64,000 bases of DNA from JAGVVZ01 sp964372465 (GCA_964372465.1 CAYJRA010000002.1:1-64000); one strand, 5' to 3'; positions 36,526 to 44,765 are shown, counted from the first letter of the stretch. Notes: generated by a model from the letters alone, not told the origin. A program made the numbers and translations.

Positions 36526-37623
36526 ATGCCAGTAAATAAAATTGCTGATTTTTCCTTGGAAACGACTCAAATATTAGATGAAAACGGGAATATTGATGAG
36601 AACATAATGCCCAAACTTTCTGATGGTGATATAAAAGAGCTATATAGATTGATGGTTCAGACAAGAATTTTCGATGAAAAAGCATGGAAATTACAAAGAC
36701 AGGGTAGAATAAGCACGTATGCTCCTATTAAAGGACAGGAAGCTAGTGATATCGGTACTTCTTTTGCTTTATCAAAAGATGATTGGATATTTCCAACTTA
36801 CAGAAACATGGGTGCTTATATTACTAGAGGTATGCCAATGGAAAAACTTTTACAATATTGGGGCGGAGATGAGAAAGGCCAGAAGATTCCTGATAATGTT
36901 AATACATTTACTTTAGCAATTCCTGTAGGCACGCAACCATTACATGCAGTTGGTTATGCATGGGCTGCAAAAAAGAGGAAGAAGAATATAGTAGTGTTAA
37001 CATATATGGGAGAAGCAGCTACAAGTACCGGTGATTTTCATGAAGCAATGAATTTTGCAGGTGTGTTTAATCTGCCTGTTATATTTGTTGTTGAAAACAA
37101 TCAATATGCAATTTCTGTCCCAAGAATCAAACAGACCAGATCCAAAACCATTGCGCAAAAAGCAATTGCGTATGGATTTGATGGCGTTCAGGTCGATGGT
37201 AATGATGTTTTTGCCGTGATCAAAGCGACTAAGGATGCGATTGAGAAAGCCAAACAGGATAAAGGTCCAACACTAATCGAATGCGTAACTTATAGAATTG
37301 GCCATCATACAACAGCAGATGATTACACTAGATATAGAACAGAGGAAGAAGTTCAAAATTGGGTCCAAAAAGATCCAATTGAAAGATTGAGGAAATATAT
37401 GGAAAATAAGAAATTATGGACTAAAGAATTTGGCGATAAAATATTGAAAGAAGCTGAAGAGAATGTCGAAAAGGCGGTTATTGCAATGGAATCATTACCT
37501 AAACCAAAACCAGACGAATTCTTTGATTATGTATTTGCAGAACAAACAAAAAATTTGAAAGAGCAGAGAGAATATTTGCTGAGATCGCTTGAAGAAAGAG
37601 AGAAAGAGGTAAGATTCCCTTAG
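36526..37623 (+). CDS. pdhA: 2-oxoacid (pyruvate) dehydrogenase E1 alpha
   Basis: Thiamine-diphosphate-dependent decarboxylase subunit, 365 aa. The cofactor-binding block runs from MGEAATSTGDFHEAMNFAG to VVENNQYAISVP, with Glu-Ala where many homologues have Asp-Gly. RIGHHTTADDYTRYR is the conserved loop of bacterial-type pyruvate and branched-chain E1 alpha subunits. E1 beta follows after 16 nt. The true substrate (pyruvate, acetoin or branched-chain oxoacid) cannot be fixed from sequence. Confidence 0.93.
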   Translation: MPVNKIADFSLETTQILDENGNIDENIMPKLSDGDIKELYRLMVQTRIFDEKAWKLQRQGRISTYAPIKGQEASDIGTSFALSKDDWIFPTYRNMGAYITRGMPMEKLLQYWGGDEKGQKIPDNVNTFTLAIPVGTQPLHAVGYAWAAKKRKKNIVVLTYMGEAATSTGDFHEAMNFAGVFNLPVIFVVENNQYAISVPRIKQTRSKTIAQKAIAYGFDGVQVDGNDVFAVIKATKDAIEKAKQDKGPTLIECVTYRIGHHTTADDYTRYRTEEEVQNWVQKDPIERLRKYMENKKLWTKEFGDKILKEAEENVEKAVIAMESLPKPKPDEFFDYVFAEQTKNLKEQREYLLRSLEEREKEVRFP

Positions 37624-37639
37624 TACACAAGGTGTCGAT

Positions 37640-38617
37640 ATGTCACAAGTGAATATGGTTCAAGCACTAAACCAAGCTTTGTTACAAGAGATGGAGAAAG
37701 ACGAGAGCGTTTTGGTTTTAGGGGAAGATGTTGGTATTGATGGCGGAGTATTCAGAGTAACTGAAGGATTGCTGCAAAAATTTGGTGAAGAAAGAATAAT
37801 AGATACACCATTAAGCGAATCTGGAATAATAGGCGCAGCAATAGGCATGGCTATTTATGGGTTAAAACCAGTTGCCGAAATTCAGTTCAGTGGGTTCATT
37901 TATTCAGCATTTGAACAACTAATTTCTCATGCTGCAAGAATAAGAAACAGATCAAGAGGAAGATTTACCTGTCCCCTCGTTGTTAGAACTCCGTGCAGTT
38001 GGGTTAGTAGGGGATTGGAACATCATGAAGAAAGTACTGAAGCATTATTTATCCACATACCAGGACTGAAGGTTGTGATGCCTTCCAATCCTTATGATGC
38101 TAAAGGACTTTTGATATCCTCGATTAGAGACCCAGATCCAGTTATTTTTTTCGAACCCCTGAGATTATATCGTGCATTCAAACAAGAAGTCCCAGATGAA
38201 AGCTATACTATATCAATAGGTGAAGCTAAAATCATAAAAGAAGGTACAGATATTACTTTAATTTCTTATGGCGCTATGATGCAATCCGTTTTAGAAGCAG
38301 TAGATATATTAAAAAGCAATAATATTAACCCAGAAGTGATTGATCTCAGAACATTATCACCCTTAGATAGAGATACTATCTTAAAATCAATTCAAAAAAC
38401 AGGAAGATGTGCTATCATCAATGAAGCACCTTTAACATGTGGGTTGAGTGCAGAAATCTCAGCAACTGTAAACGAAAGGGCACTTCTAAGTCTGGAAGCA
38501 CCAGTCATTAGAATTACTGGTTTTGATACTAATGTACCTTTGGCAAAATTAGAGAACAATTATATCCCAGATGTAAGAAGAATAGTAGCCGAAGTCAGAA
38601 ATTTAATGAAATTTTAA
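37640..38617 (+). CDS. pdhB: 2-oxoacid (pyruvate) dehydrogenase E1 beta
   Basis: 325-aa partner of E1 alpha, completing the heterotetrameric thiamine-diphosphate enzyme. Typical motifs: VLGEDVGIDGGVFRVTEGL, PLSESGIIGAAIGMA, EIQFSGFIYSAFEQL, and the C-terminal VIDLRTLSPLDRDTI. It is followed within 1-2 nt by an unexpected cupin gene, then E2. No E3 (lipoamide dehydrogenase) gene is in the window. Confidence 0.95.
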   Translation: MSQVNMVQALNQALLQEMEKDESVLVLGEDVGIDGGVFRVTEGLLQKFGEERIIDTPLSESGIIGAAIGMAIYGLKPVAEIQFSGFIYSAFEQLISHAARIRNRSRGRFTCPLVVRTPCSWVSRGLEHHEESTEALFIHIPGLKVVMPSNPYDAKGLLISSIRDPDPVIFFEPLRLYRAFKQEVPDESYTISIGEAKIIKEGTDITLISYGAMMQSVLEAVDILKSNNINPEVIDLRTLSPLDRDTILKSIQKTGRCAIINEAPLTCGLSAEISATVNERALLSLEAPVIRITGFDTNVPLAKLENNYIPDVRRIVAEVRNLMKF

Positions 38618-38618
38618 A

Positions 38619-38978
38619 ATGGTTCAAATGACAGTTGAAATTTATAAACACGATACAGGTAGGTTATTTATTAGTCATTCGGATAAAAAACTAAGTACGG
38701 GTCTGTTACTTCTAAACCCCCATACTGAGTTTCAGAAACACAATAGGTCAGTCCAGGAGCAACTAGTGCAAGTTTTTGGAAGATGTACGATAAAAATTTT
38801 TGAAAATGGAAAAATTAAAGAAATATCTTTGAAAGAAGGAGGAAAACTAAAAATTAGACCAAACCAGTACCACACCCATTCTAATCCATATGATAATATT
38901 TCTATTACTTTGTGGAAATTTGAGGGAGATATAACAGAGATTATAAGAAACTTAAGAAAAAATCTAAGGAGATTATAA
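38619..38978 (+). CDS. Small cupin-like protein inside the E1-E2 operon
   Basis: 119-aa protein predicted as a single beta-barrel of the cupin type: VQEQLVQVFGRCTIKIFENG is a strand-turn-strand block, followed by LKIRPNQYHTHSNP with two histidines that may bind metal or a ligand. It sits 1 nt after E1 beta and its stop overlaps the E2 start (TAATG), so it is translated with the complex. A function in binding a metabolite or regulating the complex is inference only. ATG at 38628 is an alternative start. Confidence 0.75.
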   Translation: MVQMTVEIYKHDTGRLFISHSDKKLSTGLLLLNPHTEFQKHNRSVQEQLVQVFGRCTIKIFENGKIKEISLKEGGKLKIRPNQYHTHSNPYDNISITLWKFEGDITEIIRNLRKNLRRL

Positions 38979-40213
38979 TGTCATTTGAGTTTAAATTTCC
39001 AGATGTAGGAGAAGGAATACACGAAGGTGAATTAGTAAAGTGGTTAGTTAAAGAAGGAGACAAAATAAAAGCAGATCAGCCTATTGCAGAAATAGAGACT
39101 GATAAAGCTGTTGTTGAAATACCTTCTCCAAAAAATGGTGTTGTATTGAGGTTAAACTGGAAACCGGGAGATACTATTAAAGTTGGCGAGATTCTGCTTG
39201 TTTTAGGAGAAGAAGGTGAAAAGGCATCAGAAGTTCAGATAGAAAAACAAGAAATGAAATCTTTGGAAAAAATACAAGAAAAATTAGAAACACCATCAAA
39301 TATTTTAAAACCTACTATATTTGCCACACCCGCAACTAAAAAAATAGCTAAGGAGTTGAATATTGATTTATCAAAAGTCGTGGGTACAGGTTCTAATGGG
39401 AGAATAACTGATCAAGATGTTAGAAATTATGCTAATAAAATTCAGAATATTAAACCCGAAATTTCTAAAGAAGAAATAAAGGCACCCAAAATTACTTTTG
39501 AAAAATACGGTGAAATTCTAAAAATACCATTAAAAGGAATGAGAAAGACAATTGCAGAAAATATGGTTAGATCAAAGTTTACAGCCACTCATGTTACCCA
39601 CATGGATGAAGTAGACATAACAGATTTGGTTAAAGTAAGAGAGAAAGAAAAAAAATTAGCTGAAAATTATGGAATTCATCTCACATTCTTACCTTTTATA
39701 ATAAAAGCATTATTAGCAGCATTGAAGGAGCACCCGTATTTGAATTCCAGTTTAGATGAAGAAAAGCAAGAGATTGTTATCAAAAAATATTATAATATAG
39801 GAATAGCTGTTCAAACATCAGATGGGCTTATGGTACCTGTTGTAAAAAGAGTTGATGATAAAAGCATAATGGAATTAGCTAAGGAAATTCAAGATTTGGC
39901 TGAAAAAGCTAAAGCAAGAAGAATAGACATAGAGGACATGAAAGGAGGAACATTTACAATAACTAATTACGGATCTATTGGAGGCATATATGGCACGCCA
40001 ATAATTAATTATCCTGAAGTTGCTATTTTAGGTGTTGGTAGAATAATAGAAAAACCAGTCGTCAAAAACAAAAAGATAGTTATTAGAAAAATTTTACCAT
40101 TATCCCTCACATTTGATCATAGAGTTGTTGATGGCGCTGAAGTAGCTGAATTTATGAATTCTGTTATAAGAAGATTAGAAGATCCTGATACGTTGTTAAT
40201 GTATGTTGATTAG
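38978..40213 (+). CDS. pdhC: 2-oxoacid dehydrogenase E2 (dihydrolipoamide acyltransferase)
   Basis: 411-aa core of the dehydrogenase complex. Domains in order: lipoyl domain (1-80) with the lipoylated lysine in ETDKAVVEIPS; a charged linker; the E1/E3-binding domain (FATPATKKIAKELNIDLSKV, about 110-145); another linker; and the acyltransferase domain ending in the catalytic FDHRVVDGAEVAEF. Only one lipoyl domain is present, as in archaeal relatives. Its stop overlaps the convergent SemiSWEET gene by 4 nt. Confidence 0.95.
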   Translation: MSFEFKFPDVGEGIHEGELVKWLVKEGDKIKADQPIAEIETDKAVVEIPSPKNGVVLRLNWKPGDTIKVGEILLVLGEEGEKASEVQIEKQEMKSLEKIQEKLETPSNILKPTIFATPATKKIAKELNIDLSKVVGTGSNGRITDQDVRNYANKIQNIKPEISKEEIKAPKITFEKYGEILKIPLKGMRKTIAENMVRSKFTATHVTHMDEVDITDLVKVREKEKKLAENYGIHLTFLPFIIKALLAALKEHPYLNSSLDEEKQEIVIKKYYNIGIAVQTSDGLMVPVVKRVDDKSIMELAKEIQDLAEKAKARRIDIEDMKGGTFTITNYGSIGGIYGTPIINYPEVAILGVGRIIEKPVVKNKKIVIRKILPLSLTFDHRVVDGAEVAEFMNSVIRRLEDPDTLLMYVD

Positions 40214-40485
40214 TTTCTTTGGCGTTTGTTTCTTCCGTATAGATACCAACCAGAAATTACTGATAAAGAGCCAAAAACCCCTACAGTATTTGGGATTATT
40301 ACAGGAAAACTATTGATTTCTATACCATAAAATACCCAAATTATACTACCAAATATAAGAATAAAATAAGTTGTTACTGAGATGTCTTTTGCACTTTTTC
40401 TTTTAAATATTTTATAAGCTTGAAAAAAGCTAGATACGGCCATTATAACTCCAACAAATGTTGCCAATAAAGATAATGTTGTCAT
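40210..40485 (-). CDS. SemiSWEET-type (PQ-loop/MtN3) membrane transporter
   Basis: 91-aa protein with three membrane helices, the size and layout of SemiSWEETs, which dimerise to transport sugars. FVGVIMAVSSFFQAYKIFKRKSAKDISVT gives helix 1 with its conserved loop; two more helices follow, with an Asn in IIPNTVGVFGS at the position that contacts substrate. A sugar role is likely by family but the substrate is unknown. It is convergent with the E2 gene. Confidence 0.85.
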   Translation of the reverse strand: MTTLSLLATFVGVIMAVSSFFQAYKIFKRKSAKDISVTTYFILIFGSIIWVFYGIEINSFPVIIPNTVGVFGSLSVISGWYLYGRNKRQRN

Positions 40486-40517
40486 TCTAATGGTTTATGC
40501 ATGTATTTATATTAACT

Positions 40518-40640
40518 TTAAGGGTCAGAACAATCTCTGATGAATCCACAGTTTTTACATATTAGTTTGCAGTGTAAACTCAACATAGGCAAAGTGCAAA
40601 TGTCGCAAAAAAACACGTTTTCGCTATTTACGTCAAGCAT
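40518..40640 (-). CDS. 40-aa zinc-ribbon-like microprotein
   Basis: Short gene, easily missed. The product has CDIC (CDICTLPM), a lone Cys in HCKLIC, then CKNCGFIRDC: several Cys pairs that could bind one zinc. Its ATG lies 1 nt after the stop of the helix-turn-helix gene at 40642-40974, so the two are translationally linked. The helix-turn-helix protein belongs to a family whose longer members, as I recall, carry a Cys-rich tail; this may be that tail as a separate chain, but I have not been able to compare them. Confidence 0.6.
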   Translation of the reverse strand: MLDVNSENVFFCDICTLPMLSLHCKLICKNCGFIRDCSDP

Positions 40641-40641
40641 T

Positions 40642-40974
40642 TTAATCGATTAAATATTTGTAATCTTCTATAAATTCAGATGAGGATTTTAATAAGGTTT
40701 CAATAATTTTTTCATTGCCAAGTTTTTTATTTGCGATCGATTCAGCAATTTCTAGTCCGGTCTTTGTTAATTTCTCATTATTTAGTATCAATTTTATTTT
40801 TTCATCAAAACTTTCTGATAAATATTTGCTTACAACAGGTTGAGTTACTTCTAACGAAATAGCAATATTTTCTTGATTGAAATTGAATTTTTCAAAAAGA
40901 TTTTTGGCAATAGAAACTCTGAGTGCAGGTAAAATATATTTTGTAGCTGTTTCACATGGCATTACTATTTTCAT
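40642..40974 (-). CDS. Helix-turn-helix regulator (COG2522-like)
   Basis: 110-aa DNA-binding protein. MPCETATKYILPALRVSIAKNL is the N-terminal signature of this archaeal regulator family, and FNQENIAISLEVTQPVVSKYLS is the helix-turn-helix. Family members are found near thiamine and other biosynthetic genes, but no such gene is adjacent here. Its 3' neighbour is a 40-aa zinc-ribbon-like microprotein. The upstream region contains an imperfect ATTAGT/ACTAAT inverted repeat that could be a self-operator. Confidence 0.82.
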   Translation of the reverse strand: MKIVMPCETATKYILPALRVSIAKNLFEKFNFNQENIAISLEVTQPVVSKYLSESFDEKIKLILNNEKLTKTGLEIAESIANKKLGNEKIIETLLKSSSEFIEDYKYLID

Positions 40975-41076
40975 ATTATACTGTTATATTAGTGAATTTT
41001 TAAACATTACTAATTATTATTTTTTTATAAAACGATTAAATTATTTATACGTTCTACTATAATATTTAATGATCTT

Positions 41077-41271
41077 ATGTGCTTAGAGAAAATCCAAAAA
41101 TATTGGAGTAAACATGTATATTTTGCTAACATTGTGCATGTGATCGGTGGTACAGGTTTAGGCCTACTTTTATACAATTTTTTAGAAAAATATAATGCCT
41201 TTTATGTGGGTCTTACATTGATATTATTTTCCCTACTCGGCCACTTTTACGCATATTTGGCAAAAAAATAA
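41077..41271 (+). CDS. Small membrane protein, 64 aa
   Basis: Unrecognised protein with two predicted membrane helices (FANIVHVIGGTGLGLLLYNFL and FYVGLTLILFSLLGHFYAYLA) separated by a short charged loop. It ends directly at the convergent stop of the membrane protease gene (41272). The sequence is composition-typical for the region, and the length and helix placement make a real gene likely. Confidence 0.6.
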   Translation: MCLEKIQKYWSKHVYFANIVHVIGGTGLGLLLYNFLEKYNAFYVGLTLILFSLLGHFYAYLAKK

Positions 41272-42027
41272 TTATTTTTTATAGAGTTTGAATTGTTTTA
41301 ATTTTCTCTTAGTTGAAAGAAGATATTTTTTAGTTTTTTGTTCTCTTATTACAAACATATCGGCCTTTTCTTCTTCTTTGGCAGAATCGCGGTTGAACCC
41401 AGAGATTAAAGAAATCGGAGAAAACAACCTTAATATGGAAAAGGAAAATTTAATAATTGAAGACTTCTCTTTTAGATGTGAAAGTTCATGCAACACAACT
41501 GATTCTATTTCCATTCTTTTTAGAATATCTAAAGCACCAACTGATAAAAACACGGCAGATTTAAAACTTTTGAACGAGAATGCTATTGGTTCTGCTTTGT
41601 CTAAAGCATATATTTTTGGTGTGTTGATTTTTAGTTTTTTGGAATATTTTTTGACAAAAAAATACAAATAACCATTTTTTATCTCCCTTTTTTTATTTGT
41701 TAATATATACAGAGATGGTATAATAAAAAAACCTGATATGGAAGATAATATTAAAGTTGTTGGAATGGCATAAGATACCAACGAGACTATGCTATTATAG
41801 CAAGGCATACACGCTGCCCCGCATCCTACATGAGTCCCAAACAAAACAAAAGGGAATATAAAAGTTGTTAAATGCGTATATATTAATGAGAGTCTTAATT
41901 TGGTTGAAATATTACTTTTTCTTAGAAAAAAGAAACTTATTAGTGATATTGCTAACGATATTGAAGATATAATAATTTTTTGTGGATCTAATATTAATCC
42001 AATAAAACACCCAATTTTTCCAATCAT
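41272..42027 (-). CDS. BlaR1/M56-M48-type membrane zinc protease
   Basis: 251-aa protein with about three membrane helices followed by a peptidase domain. HELSH at residues 180-184 gives HExxH, and EEEKAD near 218-223 supplies the third zinc ligand, as in M48/M56 enzymes. Between helices 2 and 3 lies a loop with three cysteines, CGAACMPC (69, 73, 76), predicted to be on the opposite side of the membrane from the protease. Its start overlaps the stop of a BlaI-type repressor, the classic sensor-protease/repressor pair in which the protease cleaves the repressor upon signal. No penicillin-binding sensor domain is present, so the signal must differ. Confidence 0.85.
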   Translation of the reverse strand: MIGKIGCFIGLILDPQKIIISSISLAISLISFFFLRKSNISTKLRLSLIYTHLTTFIFPFVLFGTHVGCGAACMPCYNSIVSLVSYAIPTTLILSSISGFFIIPSLYILTNKKREIKNGYLYFFVKKYSKKLKINTPKIYALDKAEPIAFSFKSFKSAVFLSVGALDILKRMEIESVVLHELSHLKEKSSIIKFSFSILRLFSPISLISGFNRDSAKEEEKADMFVIREQKTKKYLLSTKRKLKQFKLYKK

Positions 42028-42416
42028 TTATTCCCAACTCTTTTTGAAAATCTTTCATTAAAATAATTGACAGCAGACGGGCCAAAAACATCTATTAATT
42101 TGTTTATTGAATTTTCTATTATAGATTTTTCTAGTTGAGTTTTGTTTTCTGAGGGTGAATATATATAATGAGTTCCACCTCTACCATTTTCTACCTTTCT
42201 TTGAACCAACCCCTTTTTGTATAGTCTATCTAAAATGACGGCAATGCTTGTCAAAGCGACCTTTCTTTTTTTCTTTAACGTGTTGTATATATCTCTGACT
42301 TTGGCCTCGTTTTTTTCGAATAGCGTATTAATTACATCAGATTCTAACGGACTAAGAAAAAATTCTAGACCCTTCCTATCAAATCTTATTTTATTTATGT
42401 TAACCATTAATTTCAC
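42024..42416 (-). CDS. BlaI/MecI/CopY-family transcriptional repressor
   Basis: 130-aa winged-helix repressor: LSPLESDVINTLFEKNEAKVRDIYNTL, then the recognition helix region VALTSIAVILDRLYKKGLVQRKV and the wing RGGTHYIYSP, with a C-terminal dimerisation helix. Family members bind dyads containing TACA...TGTA and are cut by a partner membrane protease or respond to copper. It overlaps the protease gene by 4 nt and is divergent from the thiol/metal operon. Two TTACA-N5-TGTAA palindromes lie in the shared promoter region. Confidence 0.9.
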   Translation of the reverse strand: MKLMVNINKIRFDRKGLEFFLSPLESDVINTLFEKNEAKVRDIYNTLKKKRKVALTSIAVILDRLYKKGLVQRKVENGRGGTHYIYSPSENKTQLEKSIIENSINKLIDVFGPSAVNYFNERFSKRVGNK

Positions 42417-42446
42417 ATATAATTAATAAATTTAAATATATGAATA

Positions 42447-42463
42447 TTTACAAATTATGTAAA
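42447..42463. promoter_or_regulatory. Predicted BlaI-type operator 1
   Basis: Perfect palindrome TTTACA-AATTA-TGTAAA, containing TTACA-N5-TGTAA and resembling BlaI/CopY operators. It lies 31-47 nt upstream of the repressor start, where it could block repressor/protease transcription. Confidence 0.6.
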
Positions 42464-42503
42464 GTTATATTTGAATAAGATTTAAATATTTAATATCTAA
42501 TAT

Positions 42504-42518
42504 TTACAATATTTGTAA
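42504..42518. promoter_or_regulatory. Predicted BlaI-type operator 2
   Basis: Perfect palindrome TTACAA-TAT-TTGTAA, again TTACA-N5-TGTAA. It lies 46-60 nt upstream of the first gene of the thiol/metal operon, and its start is 56 nt from the equivalent base of operator 1. One operator per direction fits joint control of the divergent units. Confidence 0.6.
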
Positions 42519-42563
42519 GAGTAATATATTAAGTATTTAAAAAAACGTTAATGAAGTGTTTTT

Positions 42564-43262
42564 ATGATAAAAAAAGGCCATAATTTGACATCGCACAAAT
42601 ATTTTTATCATTTTTTAGTCCTAATTGTTGGTTTGCTATTATTTAATCAACTAATGACATTGTATGTTTTTTCTAATTTAATTCCAAAAAAAGGACAGGC
42701 TGTTGATTTAAAAAATTTAAATATAAAAATTGATGGTAAAACAGCTGTAGGCCCGGTTTTGTTATCTGAGGGTGAGTCATCTGTTATATCTGGTTATAAA
42801 ACCAGGATTAAACCCATGCCAACTATAAGTGAAATCCAGATTAAACCATCTACAGGCGACCCGGTTCAAGATTTAATAAACAATATTATTCCTACAGGGA
42901 AACCTTTTTATGGTGATGAAGCTGGCGTAAGTTTTGATGATCCTATAGAATCTTTGCAGGTATGGGGAAGTTACGACAGATCAATTAAGTTATCAGATCA
43001 AGAACAAGAGAGATGGAACAAAATAACCAATTCATTCACTTGTGACTATTGTTGCGGCTCTCCGTTTAATCCAACAATCATAACAAGATGTGGATGTTCT
43101 CACGCAGCGGCTTGGAGAGGAATAGCAAAATGGTTTTTGAAGAATTATCCAAAATACACAGATGCTGAAATATTCGGCGAAATGACAAGATGGAAAACAC
43201 TTTGGTACCCTGGGCCTACAGTACAAAGGATTTCTGTTGAGTCTCAAACCCTGGGGGCTTAA
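42564..43262 (+). CDS. Membrane-anchored Cys-rich protein (CxxCC...CGCxH)
   Basis: First gene of the thiol/metal operon, 232 aa. One N-terminal membrane helix (about 15-38), then an extracytoplasmic region. The last third is a compact domain with C160, C163, C164, C176, C178 and H180 (FTCDYCCG and TRCGCSHAAAWRG), resembling in style the bacterial PCYCGC-type proteins, but I cannot assign a family. The clustered Cys/His suggests a metal site or reactive disulfides, probably a substrate or partner of the thioredoxin-like protein two genes downstream. Confidence 0.75.
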   Translation: MIKKGHNLTSHKYFYHFLVLIVGLLLFNQLMTLYVFSNLIPKKGQAVDLKNLNIKIDGKTAVGPVLLSEGESSVISGYKTRIKPMPTISEIQIKPSTGDPVQDLINNIIPTGKPFYGDEAGVSFDDPIESLQVWGSYDRSIKLSDQEQERWNKITNSFTCDYCCGSPFNPTIITRCGCSHAAAWRGIAKWFLKNYPKYTDAEIFGEMTRWKTLWYPGPTVQRISVESQTLGA

Positions 43263-43301
43263 TATTTATGTGTTTATTAATAAATTAAAGGAGGTTAGAA
43301 A

Positions 43302-43523
43302 ATGAATACAAATTTATTGTTGAGTGTTTTGATTGGAGCAATGGTATTAGTTTCAGTGTTGCAAGCTATACAATTGTTTAGTCTTCAATCGGCTCTAAGT
43401 GGTGGAATATCACTAGGTACTTCAGGCAGTAAATCTGCAAGTGCTTCATCAAGTGGACAAAGTGGATCGGCTCAATTACCATCCAATTTGGGAAACTTAC
43501 CTCAGATGGTTGGTGGTTGTTAA
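43302..43523 (+). CDS. Small membrane-anchored protein ending Gly-Gly-Cys
   Basis: 73-aa protein: an N-terminal membrane helix (NLLLSVLIGAMVLVSVLQAIQLF), a flexible Ser/Gly/Ala-rich stretch, and a short conserved-looking end, LPQMVGGC, in which the only cysteine is the last residue. Such a C-terminal thiol on a flexible tether could act as a mobile disulfide partner or attachment point; that is inference. The ATG follows a strong AGGAGGTT. It is the second gene of the thiol/metal operon. Confidence 0.7.
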   Translation: MNTNLLLSVLIGAMVLVSVLQAIQLFSLQSALSGGISLGTSGSKSASASSSGQSGSAQLPSNLGNLPQMVGGC

Positions 43524-43545
43524 TTTTTTTATTGGATGATGTTTA

Positions 43546-44727
43546 ATGGCCGATAATAGAAGACATAAGTCTAGAAGCAAGGAACAAAGAATTTCCATAA
43601 ATTTGGATACGTTATTTTTATTTTTATTTTTAGCTTTAGTCTTGGCTCAAATTTTTAACTTACTCACCGTTTTTGGTATAACAAACAGAATAAAAGGAGA
43701 AACAGATAAACAGAAAGAATTGGCTAGACCAGCCGATTTAAAACTCATGAAGATTATAGACAGTTCTTGCAAATCATGTTTTGAAATCAATGATATTATA
43801 GAAGAAATTAAACAAAAAAATGTAAAACTTTTGGATGAGAAAACGGTTGAGTTTAATTCTCAAGAAGGCAGAGGCTTTATTTCTAAATATAACATACAAA
43901 AAATTCCAGCGTTAATTATAACAGGTGAAGTTAATAAATCGGTCGATTTGGAAGAATATTTTAAAGAAAATGGAAAGATTGTTGGAAATGATACAAAAAT
44001 CATTTTATTTACAAATATTAGACCACCTTATTTTGATTTAACCAGGAATAAAGTTGCCGGCCTTGTTTCCATAATAAGTATAGTTGATACAGATTGCAAA
44101 GAGTGTTCATCTTTAAATAATGTTTTAGTTGCTTTTAAAGCGTCAAATGTAGAGGTATCAGATACAAAAACAGTAGAATACAATTCAGATGAAGGTCGCG
44201 AATTGATAAGGAAATACGAAATTCAGAGGATCCCAGCTATTGTTATATCGAATGATATAAAAGAATATGAAGATATCTATTTTGCTCTATCCAGACTAAA
44301 TGTTACTGAAAAAGATGGCAATTATGCATTGCACACAATTTCTCCGCCATATTTAGATGTAAAATCGGGAAAGACTATGGGCTTAACAACATTAATAATG
44401 TTGAGTGACTCGTCTTGTGATGAATGCTATAATGTAACAACTCACAAGTCTATAATACCCAATTTTGGTATAATTATATCAAAAGAATCATCTTATGATA
44501 TTAGTTCTTCAGAAGGCAAAAAATTAGTTGGAAAATATAATATAACAAAGGTCCCAACTATCGTTTTATCTTCAGACGCTAAAGAATATCCACAATTTTT
44601 ACAAGTTTGGAATTCTGTCGGTACAGTTGAAAAAGATAATTGGTTTGTTTTTAGAAAAATAGAAGTCATGGGAACATATAAAGACTTAACGTCAAATGAA
44701 GTGGTTGCTCCTCCAGAAGGGCAATAA
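43546..44727 (+). CDS. Membrane-anchored protein with three tandem thioredoxin-like domains
   Basis: 393-aa protein with one N-terminal membrane helix (about 21-44) and three homologous thioredoxin-like repeats of about 108 residues. Each has a CxxC pair, CKSC (75/78), CKEC (184/187) and CDEC (291/294), and a matching cis-proline segment (IQKIPALII, IQRIPAIVI, ITKVPTIVL). The repeated sequence also shares VEFNSQEGRGFISKYNI/VEYNSDEGRELIRKYEI. The domains should lie outside the membrane and form a disulfide relay, re-reduced by the CcdA/DsbD-like protein encoded next. The number of domains on one chain is unusual. Confidence 0.85.
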   Translation: MADNRRHKSRSKEQRISINLDTLFLFLFLALVLAQIFNLLTVFGITNRIKGETDKQKELARPADLKLMKIIDSSCKSCFEINDIIEEIKQKNVKLLDEKTVEFNSQEGRGFISKYNIQKIPALIITGEVNKSVDLEEYFKENGKIVGNDTKIILFTNIRPPYFDLTRNKVAGLVSIISIVDTDCKECSSLNNVLVAFKASNVEVSDTKTVEYNSDEGRELIRKYEIQRIPAIVISNDIKEYEDIYFALSRLNVTEKDGNYALHTISPPYLDVKSGKTMGLTTLIMLSDSSCDECYNVTTHKSIIPNFGIIISKESSYDISSSEGKKLVGKYNITKVPTIVLSSDAKEYPQFLQVWNSVGTVEKDNWFVFRKIEVMGTYKDLTSNEVVAPPEGQ

Positions 44728-44765
44728 CTTAAATAGTTACCTTTTCAAATTTTGTAAAGGATAGC

